Positions 50,249-62,125 of a DNA stretch of 64,000 nucleotides are shown one piece after another. The notes below the pieces were generated by a model. That model made no database searches, was not told the DNA's origin, and was given only the letters and a program-made list of their open reading frames with translations. This stretch comes from Circinella umbellata (Eukaryota > Mucoromycota > Mucoromycetes > Mucorales > Lichtheimiaceae), in NCBI GenBank assembly GCA_025093555.1, contig JAIWNF010000035.1, positions 372,001 to 436,000 of the forward strand. The letters run 5' to 3'. Within the stretch, counting starts at the first letter, position 1. Every line of letters starts with the position of its first letter. Both the position numbers and the translations under genes were made by a program.

Positions 50249-50850
50249 TACGCATTTATATTTCATTTAATATACCAGTACTTTTAGGGTGTGCTTTTTT
50301 ATATTTCAATCCGCCATTTTTTTTTTTTCCTTTGTAACCTCTTTGTTACATTTTTTTTTAAAAAAAAAAAACTATAAATGATTCCTTGCTTATTACTCTT
50401 AAAGTGCCGATAAAGAAAAGTTACTTCCAGTGTTTGATTTGTTTTCATTAGACTTAATGTTCTCACTCGTTGTAATATACATGTCATTGTATGGCATACT
50501 CTGAAGTCCGTTTACTTATTTATTTTGCTTTGTTACACCTACTAAAAGTCAACTTTTTTTCTTTAATAGTATAAATGTAATAGTGCAACGTGATCAATTA
50601 TTGTATACTTATAATGATCGTGTTCTATAAGTCAGTTTATAAGAAAATATAATAGTAGGAATTGGTAATAAATAAAGGAAGAGGCCTCGAGAATATATAT
50701 GAATAAAGATGATTATTGTTGCTTGGCTGGCAGATAACCTTTTATTTATATACGTAACGTCTAACTAATATATATCTAATAACAATGACCACTAACTTGT
50801 TCTTATATATGCTGTAAGCTCTCTGCTGCTGTTGCTGCTGCTGTTGCTAC

Positions 50851-51604
50851 TTATTCTATTTCTAATTGTCCAAAGGCTTCCTTAAAATGATTATCATGAT
50901 TATTCCAACCTTCAGTGAGCATGCGTTCAGTCACCCAATGTTCTTCGCAAAGTCTGAGGTTGATAGGCATATAGACCCAGACTACTTCCATAAACGTGTC
51001 AATGGCGACTTCCCTGCCGATTTCATGGATGCTTGTCCAGGTCATAGTTGTTGTCATGTCAAAGAACGTCTCTTGTGTTTGTTTCCGGATTAAAAAGCAC
51101 CATGAGCCAGGTTATATCCAGTGCTACTCTTCGCTCAACTTTCATGGTATTGTATATAGCGTCTGTTTTATGGTGATCAATGTTTTGGTATTCTTCTCTT
51201 TTGACTACAAGATCGACTATATTTTTTTTTGTTGATCTGATCCAGAAGGAGCAGGTATGTTTTCCCTCTGAAACTGTTTGTTTCCTTGGTACGAGAATCA
51301 CATTTAGGATAAAGTCTTGTCCATCAGAACTTATATTTATTTCTATGCTTTCAATGTCATCCTTTCTGATTTCTCCTCATATTATTCCTGTCTTTCCCTC
51401 GCCTTAGTTTAAAATAACCAGAATAAATATACATATTCCTCTATACATTTTTCCAAAACAATAACAAAAAAAAAAAAGAGAAACTTTCCATTTGCTTATT
51501 TTCTGATCCTTTCTTAACGTAACTAATAAATCTTTTAATCTTGTATTCGACTTTTCAGTATCGTTTTCTTTTTTTGGTGTTACATCCCTTTGTTCCATTT
51601 TCAT
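50851..51604 (-). pseudogene. Unknown protein gene in right arm, frameshifted
   Basis: Mirror copy of 32528-33281 with the same first exon, the same T-rich gap and the same frame change near 51067. It lies convergent to the element gene, whose stop is 603 bp away. No recognised domain. Confidence 0.45.
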
Positions 51605-52669
51605 ATATGTATCTCCCTTAATAAAAATTTTAACTTCAACCGGTTATATATATAAAAAAAGGTAGACAGAATAAAGTAAAAGGAAAATGTTACTGGATGT
51701 GACGGAAGTACTAGTTTCTTTTTCCACTTTACACAGCAGCTGTGATTTTTTTGATGATTACTTTTGTTAGATACAATAATAGTATCTTCCAACTTTTTTT
51801 ACTGACAACTTGGATTAAATTATTTTTTTTCCAACTGTAACAACTTGGAGGAAAATTATTAGTCATTATTATTATTTTTGTTTTGATATAATTTTATGTT
51901 AACATCATCTTAACTGAAGTTTATAACTTTAATATAGAAAAAGTAATTTGATTGAATATACTTTAGCCAGAAAAAAGACATTTGCATTTTATATTATATT
52001 TATTTTATTAGGTTTGATATCATATATTACTTATTTTTACAAAAAATAAGTTTATTGAAGTACTATTTACCTCATTAGCTCTTAGTTCTCTTGAGGAATT
52101 AAGAAGTATTCCTATTATAATTATTATAAAAAAAATCGTTGCTATGGATACCAGCCCCCTAATATGGCATTATTCTTACTGGTATTAAGATTGTTGTTGC
52201 TATGGGATCGTTACTATGGAGCTACTAGTACTACTATTTAATAAATAAGAATATAAAATAAATCTATAATGACTTTTTATTTATAAGCTATTCTTCTATA
52301 ATACCCTAGACTCCATTAGATGACGGATCTGCCTTTTTAACAGTAATACTACGCTTACTACATATCAATTGCTGGGTTTCAAAATCATAAAGCGAAAAAA
52401 AAGACTAAATCTACATAGCTACTATAGTAAATTAGTAATAAAAATAATTTTAAAAATTCATACCTTTTGATACAACTATTTTTTTGTGATTAAATATATA
52501 CCATTCAATAGCCCTGAATTTTCTCTACACGATGATATTAATTTTATTATATGTTTATTAGTAATTTAAAAATATATACCTAACAGCATGCTTTTAAATA
52601 AAGTTTTTGGCTTTTTTTTTACGTTTTTATGTTTTTCTTGATGAAACAACATGAAACAAACATAAAAAA
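51605..52669. other. AT-rich non-coding part of the right arm
   Basis: Counterpart of about 31463-32527. No gene or RNA recognised. Confidence 0.5.
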
Positions 52670-52673
52670 GGAC

Positions 52674-53343
52674 TGTCAGATCCGTTGTAAATTTATATGA
52701 CTAATCGCCGCACCTTAACGTTAATAGTAATAACCAGGATTCTTCGGTAGATGAAACACAATAAATTATGCCACAAGGGAAATGATTATAAAGAAGGTGA
52801 GGAAGTAAAATAAGAAACAAGTAGACTAATTGATAATTCCGTTGATAAGTTCGTTTATTCGTTAATTGATTCTTTTTATTATTATTATTTTGAATGGTAT
52901 TTATATAAAAACAAAAATAAAAATAATAATATTTTCAAATAAGAATATGAAACGATAATATTATTAAATAATAATATTATGCAAAACCGCATGATCGTTA
53001 TCATGCTAATATTAAGAAATAACGAAATCAAATAAATTAAAACAGAATATTGATTAATATGATCAATGAGAGGCAATACAAAAATAATAAATTATAGATC
53101 ATCAAAATGATCTTCCATAATATCGTAAAAGAGAACAATATTAAAAATGGGAGGAAACGTGGAAGGTAATAATAATAAATAAGATAAAACGTGGATAGGG
53201 GAGCAAAGGGGAATAACGGGTAAATACGTTAGGCAGAAGTATTTACCCGGCGACGACCCGGATTCCTGGGTTGGAATCGTCGCTTCGCCGTCACGTTTGA
53301 AGCTGACGCGGAACTAGGAGTAAAACCCGCTTCAGATGCGACA
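52674..53343. mobile_element. Probable solo LTR next to a tRNA gene
   Basis: 670 bp present only in the right arm. The empty site is preserved in the left arm, which makes the ends exact: the insert starts TGTCAGATCC, ends GATGCGACA (TG..CA termini) and is flanked by GGAC on both sides (52670-52673 and 53344-53347), a 4-bp target duplication. It has no coding capacity. It is AT-rich except for a GC-rich last 130 bp. Size, termini and duplication fit a solo LTR left by recombination of an LTR retrotransposon. It lies 9 bp before the mature tRNA start, the position favoured by Ty3-like elements that use Pol III factors. Confidence 0.75.
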
Positions 53344-53352
53344 GGACAAGAG

Positions 53353-53427
53353 GCCTGTATAGCTCCAATTGGATAGAGCGTGGGTCTTGTAAACCCAAGG
53401 TTCGTTGTTCGAATCAGCGTACAGGCA
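53353..53427 (+). tRNA. tRNA-Thr(UGU), right-arm copy
   Basis: Same sequence as the left-arm gene: anticodon TGT in loop CTTGTAA, acceptor GCCTGTA/TACAGGC, T-loop TTCGAAT. Its 5' flank was replaced by the solo LTR, so upstream control differs from the left copy. The internal A and B boxes are intact. Confidence 0.92.
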
Positions 53428-55326
53428 GTTTCTTTTATCATTAAAAATGATATATGGAATTTTTTGTTAAGAAATTTTATATGGCTGCTGGGATTAAAAG
53501 CAGTTTTTCTTTTGTTTTTATATTATGATGCATGCGTAGAGATAAATGGAATGCATGTTGAACACAAAACAGGTTCGTATTCAAAAAACAATGCCTGGAG
53601 GAGGAAAAAGAGTAAATGATATAGACAGCAGAATTTTTATATAACACTCCGAAAAACGTGGGTTTCTATATCTACCCATGAAATATACTCAGAAACCACT
53701 GAAGCAAAGAATCATAAAAGAGTGCAATATATTGTAACTAAATAACAAAGGAGCGAAGCAGTAAGACATAGATCAAAAAGTGGTACTAAATGTAGGCCTA
53801 TATCAGTAATACGTACTTAACTTATAAATGCTGTGTCATAAATAAACGGAATTACAAGGAAAGGACATATAGAGTGGGTGGGGTTATAAGAGTAGCTGAA
53901 AAAAGGATTATTATACCTAGGATAAAGAAATAACTTATATAATACAGATTACAAAGTAAGTAAGTACCATATATATTATATATTGGGAAGAAGAAAGAAA
54001 TCGGGTCATACATAGTAGAACGAAGATGACATAAATATAATAGTACAAAACGATAAACCAACATATAATGATATTAATTAGCTAATAGAAATTCTTTTTA
54101 AAAGTTATAACCTTTGTCTTGTAGCACATGATGGACTCCTGAACCAAGATTTTGATTCTTTAACAAAACTTCTATATGGAATATTGTTGTAATCTTGTTG
54201 AATGAGTCAAGCACAAACCTCAAGCACAAGAACGCTTTGTATGAAAGATACCGGCATAGTCTTCAAATGTTATTTTCTATGTTAGAATAAACTTATGTTG
54301 GAAAATCGCTCCAGCTCGTCGATAGATCCCGTAATAGCAAGCTTATATTAGTATAAGTGGAATATTTCCATTACATAATTATTTCAAAAATATCATTACT
54401 GAAGTCTTCAAAAACAAAATAAAAATTGGATTTCAAATGGGTTGAAATTTTCACTATTGTAATTTATTCAAAATATTACGATTCAGCTAGTCTTTCGTAT
54501 TTTTATTCATAATTCTTTTATTTAAAGCAGAGGAAACCCCAGTTTAATATAGCGCCAAATGCTAGTCATTCTCTCTATTTTATAAAACATCAGATGCTAT
54601 TGATATATTGTTATAATATATCTCATGACATGTAGGCTCTACATACGTCAAGATGATATAAAACACATAAAGTAAAATGTCTCGAGTAATACTATCCATT
54701 CCATAGCATCAAACTCAAAGAAAAATACGATTCTAATATTTTGAGGTTGCATGTCGCTCTACGACGCACAAGATTCAGTCATGTTGTTACTATGCTACAG
54801 ATATCTGCCTACCCTATAGCAATACAGCTGTAATAACAAGCTTATACTTGTTAATTACGTAATATACAAACGCTATGTTTTTTTTTCTCCCTCGACAAAG
54901 CTTTAAGTAATAGATCAAAAACGCCTTGCACCAAAGTCTTCCATTAAATTGTTTTCTTTTTGTCTATCTCCAACATCATACCCAAGTCCCCAGAAATTAA
55001 TGTGAAATTCTCTATGCATTATCAAAATTTTTTCTTGAGGGCTCAAGAAAAAGCGTTTTTTTTATATATGGACTAAAAGAAATTGGTGTTAGTAGAAAAT
55101 ACGAAGAAAACTCAAATGATAATTATGTCTATTCTGTTAGCTTTTATTATTAAACAGACCAAAAAAAGCTATACAACAAACTGTATGAAAAAGAATATTA
55201 CTGATAGATGAGGGGTTTTTGCGTAACAAAGCAAACCTTTTTATGCATTTGCCTTATTAAATAAGTAATAAGATTCAGGAACAGCCACAATTTTAAAAAT
55301 AAAACCATTTTTTTTCTCTCGAGATT
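53428..55326. other. Outer part of the right arm and promoter of the acyltransferase
   Basis: Mirror of 29765-31378 up to 55008, then 318 bp of unique sequence. Lacks a 33-bp segment present in the left arm (about 31297-31329). No gene seen. Confidence 0.5.
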
Positions 55327-56556
55327 ATGCCGTGGCCAGGTTCACACGAACCACCTTTTCGCATTATAGTACCGCCGGCCATTGTGGTGCGCACTCCAGT
55401 ACTAATTGGAATCTACGGCGGGCTGATGACACTAGATTATGTTGCATTCAAAAACCAAAAAAATATTCCATTAAGCAAGAATCAGCTACGATTACTTTTG
55501 ATGGGGGTCCACACAGCGATTCCTCTTACACTTTCTTCACCAAGGATTGGCGCCAATCTGTTTTTTATTACTCTGCCATGGTTTTATGTGGCGTACAGCT
55601 CAGCGATACCTGTGGAAAAATATACCTATTGTGAATGGCTTGATTCTCTTCAATGTCTATTATTGGATGCACCTGGCGATAAGAGATGGATGCTTGCAAC
55701 GCGAAAAATACCAAAACTGGAATTATCGGAGCAAGAACAGCAAGGTGCTCGAATCAGAGGAGTAACAAGAATTGCTCGTGGCATTGGCAAGTTTATCATG
55801 ATGAAACTGATTGTTGATCCACTTCTTCCAAAGCAACTATCATCCATTTTAAGTTTGCCGTGGTTACACCCGAATAGCTTGTTCTCGACACTATTATTCG
55901 GATGTAAGGCATATTTATTTCTTGGGGTTGCAGATATTGGAACAGGGATCCAACAACTTTTGCTTGGAGTACCATCCATCGATTTATTCAATTTTCCAAT
56001 GATAGCATCCACCCCGAAAGAGTTTTGGAGGTAAAAAAAGATAGATCATTATCATAGCAACATCGGAAATATGCAGTAATAGTAATCATTATAACTAATT
56101 CTATTTTTCTTTTGCATTGCTATTATAATTATTGTTGTTGTAAAACTTTATGCTACATATAGTCATCGATGGAATCTATACATGAAAAGACTCTTCCATT
56201 TATTAATTTTTGCTCCAGAAGAAACAAGGTTGATTGAAAGGAAGGATGATATTGAAAAAAACAAAAGTAACGTTGTCAATCAAAAAATCCGCGGGTTAAC
56301 GGTATTTTTTATTAGTGGTATTTTTCACGAGATTCTCATGCTTTCTTTGTTTCGTGAAAGCACTGGTGAGAATCTACTCTTTTTTACTATGCAGGGATTG
56401 AGTGTGCTCTTGGAAGTCACTCTTCGTGAGATAACTGGATACAGACATGAAGTTACAGGATGGAAAAGAGTTGTTTGCTTCACAGGCACTTGGTTTAACT
56501 TTGCGCTTACTGGACGGGTATTTATAGCACCTTTTCTTCGCTATTTCTCTTCATAG
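55327..56556 (+). CDS. MBOAT / wax-synthase-like O-acyltransferase
   Basis: Two exons in phase (55327-56030 and 56163-56556), 365 residues. Several membrane segments are visible (VRTPVLIGIYGGLM, LFFITLPWFYVAYSS, TLLFGCKAYLFLGVADIG). The family signature PKEFWSHRWN spans the intron and is followed by the catalytic-His motif FFISGIFHEILM, as in wax-synthase domain proteins (MBOAT superfamily, acyl-CoA:alcohol or sterol acyltransfer in the ER). The C-terminus ends in a last hydrophobic stretch. Substrate cannot be predicted. Fungal members include enzymes of secondary metabolism. Confidence 0.82.
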
Positions 56557-56780
56557 AAACTTAAATGTCGTTTCAACGTTGTGTATTTTAAAATGGTATT
56601 TATTATTTATTTACAAGTAAACAAAGCGACATTTTTTCAGTTTGATGTTATTTCTTTGTGTCATGATGAAAATTGCAATGATATAAATGTTTTATCAATA
56701 TCAAAAATGGCGATAAGCCAGGTGATAATCAAGATATGATAAAGCGAAAAATATAAGGGGGTATACAAAGAGTAATGCTA

Positions 56781-57554
56781 TTATTTACACAATGCAAGTT
56801 TCTCGTTTAAATCGAGTTCAAGTTCAAAAAATTCCTTACGTTCTTGAGTATATTCGTGGACGTGGTCGAGATCAACGTACAGATTAAACTATTTCCCGTG
56901 ATTAGTTAAAAAAAGGTCCGAGAAAAAAAAAACCATGCGTCATAATTTTTCCTTCTCCCCCATCCACGCGCCCATTTAATCTGACTTACACTGACAATGG
57001 CCAAGAAACTACGCTCCATTTCAGCTAAGTCACGAGGCCCATATAGGGGTGCAACAGCTCGATAGATTGACTTGGTCAGACGATTATGATCTTCAATATA
57101 TTTGGATGCTAAAAGAATAGCTGCAAGGAAAAGTTTATAATGCGTATCAAATTCTAATAAATAATAAGGTAGTGTATAAATTACATCAGTTAAGGTTAAT
57201 AGAAAACAATACTTTTTTTTCACTTTCATACACAAAAGCCCAGGAAATATGGCGTTACGTATTATTGTTTTATGAATAGTAGTTTATTTATAATAAACAT
57301 ATACCTCCTCGGGCTTGGTTCGGTAAGTTACATTTTAATCGGTCAAGATATATTAAAGCAATGATCAGAACTGTGGGGGTTAGACGACATCGTTTGTACA
57401 TTGTTGTGATAAAACTTTGTAAACTGGGTAGGAGGATATGTTGATAATGTTTTTTTGGTGGAGAACACTGAATGATGCCATCAACGTTAGATACAGCATA
57501 TGTTAATAGAGCGTCAAGATTTGACTGTCGGAATTGAAGGGACAGTGTATCCAT
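56781..57554 (-). CDS. PHO80/PCL-type cyclin
   Basis: Three exons in phase (57554-57305, 57153-56990, 56888-56781), 173 residues, almost entirely one cyclin box. Diagnostic parts are SFITTMYKRCRLTPTVLIIA, LIYLDRL, FDTHYKLFLAAILLASKY (assembled over intron 1), DLAEMERSFLAIVSFNLYVD and a final HEYTQERKEF. Family knowledge: these cyclins pair with a Pho85-like CDK in phosphate signalling, cell cycle or glycogen control. The start is the ATG at 57554. An in-frame TTG further upstream is not needed. The gene is short for the family and lacks N- and C-terminal extensions. Confidence 0.85.
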
Positions 57555-60053
57555 TATGAATATAATTTGTATAAATTTAGACAAAAAAAAAGTAGAGAAA
57601 AAAAAGAAAGAAAAAAAGTGGCAATGCGTTATATCCTGTTTTTATATAATTTTTACAAATTTAGATATTCATTCCTTTTTTGTCATAGCTGATAATCCGA
57701 TTGCACCTCCTCTTTTCTTTTTTGGTTTTCTCCCCTTTTCCGTATCTGCCGATCAAGTCTTGATGCAAAAAATACCCATTGTTGCACGTGTTCTTCCACT
57801 TTGTTCAGTTATGCATCTATAAAATTACTGTACCACCAATTTCTTTTTTTCGTGAGTAGTAAATTGTATTTAATGTACAGCTCTTGGCAGTAATATATAC
57901 AAACATTTATTTGATTAATGCATTATGTTGTCTTCCTCCTTGCAGCTATTATTGAAAAAAAAAACGAAAAAGGAAAAAAAAAGAGTAATAAAAACATGAA
58001 ATTACGTAGACAACATATTGGTAATAATAAGCAAAATAAACAAAATGTAATAATAACTATTCTTTTTTAATAAAGAGAGTAAATCAAATATCAGATAATC
58101 TATAAGCAAGTTGTCGCTATATAAATCACGAAAATTTGAAATTTTATGATAGATAAGCCTTACATCGTTAAATTTTTTTTCCGCTTAAAACTATACATAG
58201 TAAGTTAGCTTATTTATCAGTATTTTTCTTTTACTTCAGCACTAGACTTTCTTCTATGCTGGACTGAAAGTCAAAGTGTTGTTTTTTATCCAGGTGGAGA
58301 GTTATAAATTTGAGCATCTTTTTTTATTTTATTTTTTATTTTTTTGTGCTTTCATCTATCTATCGTACCATTAATTCGTTTGCATATTAACCGCTTTAAT
58401 GTTGACGCAAAAGGATATTGGTCCTGCATAATAATAGGACATAAATCTGACCGAGAAAGGGGTTCTCGTACGATTTTCAATCACCTTTTTAAGCTTAGCA
58501 AGGGATTAAATACAGTAATTACATTCGTTAAAAAAGAAACATCGACGTTTCTTAAGTTGGATTATTTCTTATTATCATGCCGATATTATTTTTTAATAAC
58601 TTGTTTGGATGGGATTTGTATTACTATTTTGTATACAATAGCAATTATCATTAAGTAATTACCATACCCTGGGCTTTTGGCATTGTCGATGCTACTTTTA
58701 TTGTCTTGTGTCTCGGAAAACAATATTAAACATGAAAAAATGAAACTGTAATAAATGTTGCCGATGTAAACTCATATGTCATAGATCAAAGAATTTCCAG
58801 ATTTAGTGCGAAAAATAAAGCTGTGCTTGTTGGACCGAAAATTCTAGAAAATTAGTTTTACTTATCGAGGGACGATAAGGGGACTTTTTGTTCACAGGTC
58901 CTACAGCAGATACTTATAATAATATGCATGTATGTATATTTAGTACCGCATTACTATTTACTATATAAGCTTTACATACTTTTACTTTTTGATTAGATAT
59001 TAACTTACATAATTAATATCAATTCAAAATAAAAACACACGTTTGTAATTCATCAAAGTTTATATTTATTGTGGTCCAGTCAGGAAATCTAACGACTAGC
59101 AGTTTTTGGAATTGACGATTTCAGTTGTTCAAGTGCCTATAAAAGAGAACTGATACGTAAAGGATTGTTTATCAATGTAGATTTTTTTTTCTATATCTCA
59201 CAGAGTCAACGACAAATATTAAAGTATTCCATAAGAGGATTAATAAGGGGTAGTCGTTAAAAATGTCATCTTATTTTACTTGGCAAGTCACATCACCCTA
59301 TCAATAATATTATAATTCTCAAAAGCTTAAAGTTCCTCTAGTATGTTGTCTATCTGTTTATCACGAGTATTGCTTGTTAAGAAAGAGAGCTAAATTAACA
59401 AAGTTACCTGGGTTAACTATATATATGTGAGACGTTTAATTTCATCTGATATTCCCTAGTGTGTCGTGACATTGTAGGGGTTGTTTAAAAAATTCATAGA
59501 CTGCGGGGTAAACAATAAATTATGCTGTGTTTGTGTGTCGTAAGCACTAAATAGTTACTGGAGCTATGTTTCTCAAAAAGTTTGAATACATTTCATTTAC
59601 AATCTCTATTTTATGTACGACAAGGTTTTAATTATCAAATTATTGCTATATTATCTTGTAACACAAAGTCTATTGTTCTATCTAGCTCATTTTTTTTATA
59701 TACTGCGATTTCTTTTCAACGCTTTAATCATATGGACAACCCGAATTTGTTACACCGACAAAATTGAGAAAGGGATAGACTCTTTTTTTTGCTTGGTATA
59801 AGCAAATCTTATAATGATCTAATTATTATTATTATTATTATTGATGGTCATTGCGCGTAGATTATATTATGTGGAACTCGGCAATTTGCAGAAACAAAAA
59901 ATTAAAAACTCAGTGTCATATATACTCTCGTTTCCATGGCAGTCATGGTACCTTAATAGCAGCAGTATTTTTTCTGAATCCAGTAGTTTCACTACAGTAA
60001 TCTTCCTCTTTTTATTTCTTTAAATTTTGCTATCTGTTTTTTTCTATTAAATA
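57555..60053. other. 2.5-kb intergenic region
   Basis: Mostly AT-rich with poly-A/T runs and an ATT microsatellite near 59821-59843. On the minus strand, 59143-59096 reads ALEQLKSSIPKTASR followed by a stop, directly after a CTTTTATAG acceptor-like site. It looks like a last exon, but no upstream exon was found. Confidence 0.45.
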
Positions 60054-60624
60054 ATGGTAGTGACATTGTCAAAAGAATCGCATGCATTCAATACCCATTC
60101 TTTTCATTCAAATGCTTTAGCATGGTCGGCATTTTTAGAGCCATATATTAAGCAAGTAGAACCTTATTGGTTGGTTGTACGTAAAGTCGCACTGACATAC
60201 TGGCATACATTAGAGCAAGTGGCAAAAGCCCTGTGGCAATAGTAAGGAACATAATGTATATTTTAAAATAAGGAGTGGTTGATGATGATGCTACTAGTTT
60301 AAGTAACAAGGGATATATGTGTGGATTTTTTTTAGCCCTGATGTACGGGTATTGGTGTATGTTCTATGCGCACTTTCTGCTTTACCTTTGACAATATTTA
60401 CACTTTATGTCTTTGCAACACTTTTTGTCGCAGCATGTGCAGCTAGTTTGCTCGGAATATTTATTACAGCTGTTGGATTAACTATCGGTGGTCTATTTCT
60501 AGCACCTTTTATCCTTGGAGCAGCATTTTTAGCTATTGGAGTCACTGGGGTTTATAAATTATACAATTATTGGAGTCCAACACCATCATCAACCCTTAAT
60601 CAAGAGAAGATTACTCTTTCTTAA
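60054..60624 (+). CDS. Promethin/LDAF1-like hairpin membrane protein
   Basis: Two exons in phase (60054-60241 and 60336-60624), 158 residues. A hydrophilic start with two amphipathic helices (LEPYIKQVEPYWLVVRKVAL) is followed by about 90 residues of nearly continuous hydrophobic sequence rich in Gly, Ala and Leu (FVAACAASLLGIF, AVGLTIGGLFLAPFILGA), then a short polar tail. This double-hairpin layout fits the promethin family (LDAF1 in animals, Ldo proteins in yeast), which works with seipin at lipid-droplet formation sites. No strictly diagnostic motif exists, so other hairpin proteins (reticulon- or oleosin-like) remain possible. Confidence 0.6.
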
Positions 60625-60882
60625 TGTCTAGTTTTGGGCTTTTATTTTTTTTATTTATATTATTACTGTTAATATCCTATTTCTTTTCGTTTCAATATTA
60701 AAATCTATATTTTTTAATTTTCTGTTCATAACAGGAAGCTAAAAAGCTGTTCCTAAATGTTATTAGTACTACAGACACAATTAATTGATCAATGCAACAT
60801 GCTGAAAAGCGTGGTATCGCAGCGCTCATCGTAACCGTAATAGAGGATAGGGTTATAAAAAAGGTTAGAAGTGAGCTCTTTT

Positions 60883-61158
60883 TTAGGATGATCGAGGAGG
60901 TTTACAGGGGGGTAAGAGATGAAGAAATTGTGATTGTTTATTATTTATGTTGAGTCCAGCAGAAGCTTCTTTTATTGCAGCCATGTGTACACAAACATAC
61001 AGTAAAGCCACAGCATACATAGAGAAATGATTTAGAATGACGACGATGCTTACTTGGGTGACACAAAATACACTTAGTGCTAATGCACCAATTTTTTTTG
61101 GGTAAATACGACTTAGGATCTTGGTAAACAAAAAAAAAAGAATAGCAAAATAAAGCAT
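60883..61158 (-). CDS. Possible small membrane protein
   Basis: A 91-codon ORF from an ATG. It starts with a hydrophobic segment (LYFAILFFLFTKIL), then IGALALSVFCVTQVSIVVIL and a polar Pro-ending tail. A GTAAGC donor after CVTQ and an AAAG acceptor before EASAGL could remove 90 bp in frame, leaving a shorter protein. Upstream exons may be missing. No family recognised. Confidence 0.35.
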   Translation of the reverse strand: MLYFAILFFLFTKILSRIYPKKIGALALSVFCVTQVSIVVILNHFSMYAVALLYVCVHMAAIKEASAGLNINNKQSQFLHLLPPCKPPRSS

Positions 61159-61967
61159 TACTATATATTGAAAATAAATAAATAAATGTGTTCTGATGCT
61201 AACCCGAATGGCCTCAAGTTTGTTAAAAAAAGAGAGTGGTTACGGCTTTTTTTTAGAGTGTTGATGGAAACAGCTAATTGGTTTTTTTTATTATTGTAAA
61301 AAAGAAACCCGAGACTGTGGGAACAAATTATCTTTTTTTTTGCAGAATGGAAAGCTAGTGAAGGTGAAGAAGGCAGGCGGCAAACATACCAAAATGGTAT
61401 CAGTACAAATCATACTATATATAAACGCATATATACTGAATAAAGCGCCTTAGCTCCGTCAAATACACGTGGCAAAAGAAAAAAATGGAATGAGAATGAG
61501 AGTGAACGAGAAGCCTGATACAAGTACGATAGATCGATTCTAACTTACTCTCTAATATACAAACTTAATAAGCAAATAACTAATATAAATAAGGAAAACC
61601 ATGGACAGGAGATATTGGTGCAACATACCATGTATTGTATACATCCTTCACCAAAAGCGTTTGTCTCGGTGCGAGAAGGGGTGAAAACCCCTTCCCTCTA
61701 TTGTAGCGGAAATTCGAGAATTTACTCTTTTTTTTCTTTTACTTTTGGTCTTTGTAATGATCACATTTTATTTTAATGTAAAATGGGGGATTTACTTCCT
61801 GGCGAGCGCACATGCCGTATCTTTTTGGTAATAGTTCTCGGATCGGCTTACTGAATGTTTGTGCTTTTCTATTTGCCACCAAATAATACATCCACACCCA
61901 CAAAAATTATACATGCGACGCTCCCCCCATATGTCTATTTCTTACCAAACACAAACAGTTGACGAAT

Positions 61968-61975
61968 TATAAAAG
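61968..61975 (+). promoter_or_regulatory. TATA box of the Zn2Cys6 gene
   Basis: TATAAAAG about 150 bp upstream of the ATG, followed by a C/T-rich leader. 61159-61960 holds no other supported gene. Confidence 0.5.
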
Positions 61976-62125
61976 GGTGCCACGCTCGTAAATAAATTAC
62001 AGACTTTTTTTTACAAGGAGAGAAGAACTTGTACTTTTTTTTCCGTTCCTTTTTCCGTTCACTCTTAATCACAAAACCCGCAACTACTACAACAGCGATA
62101 GCAACTACACTTTATATATTCATAC

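Larger units (their letters stand above)
49087..55008. repeat. Right arm of the 25-kb inverted repeat
   Basis: Reverse complement of 29765-35045, lengthened by the LTR insertion at 52674-53343. The element gene runs unbroken across the inner boundary (49087), which marks this arm as the source and the left arm as the copy. The outer boundary (TGTGAAAT at 55008) lies 318 bp before the acyltransferase gene. No target duplication flanks the two outer ends. Confidence 0.92.

Noticed and set aside
29765..55008. Arms as terminal inverted repeats of a Maverick/Polinton
   Set aside because: No polymerase B, integrase, ATPase or capsid-like genes were seen, and the outer ends lack a target duplication.
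58344..58658. 104-codon plus-strand ORF
   Set aside because: No domain, no introns or promoter features, and composition like random AT-rich sequence.
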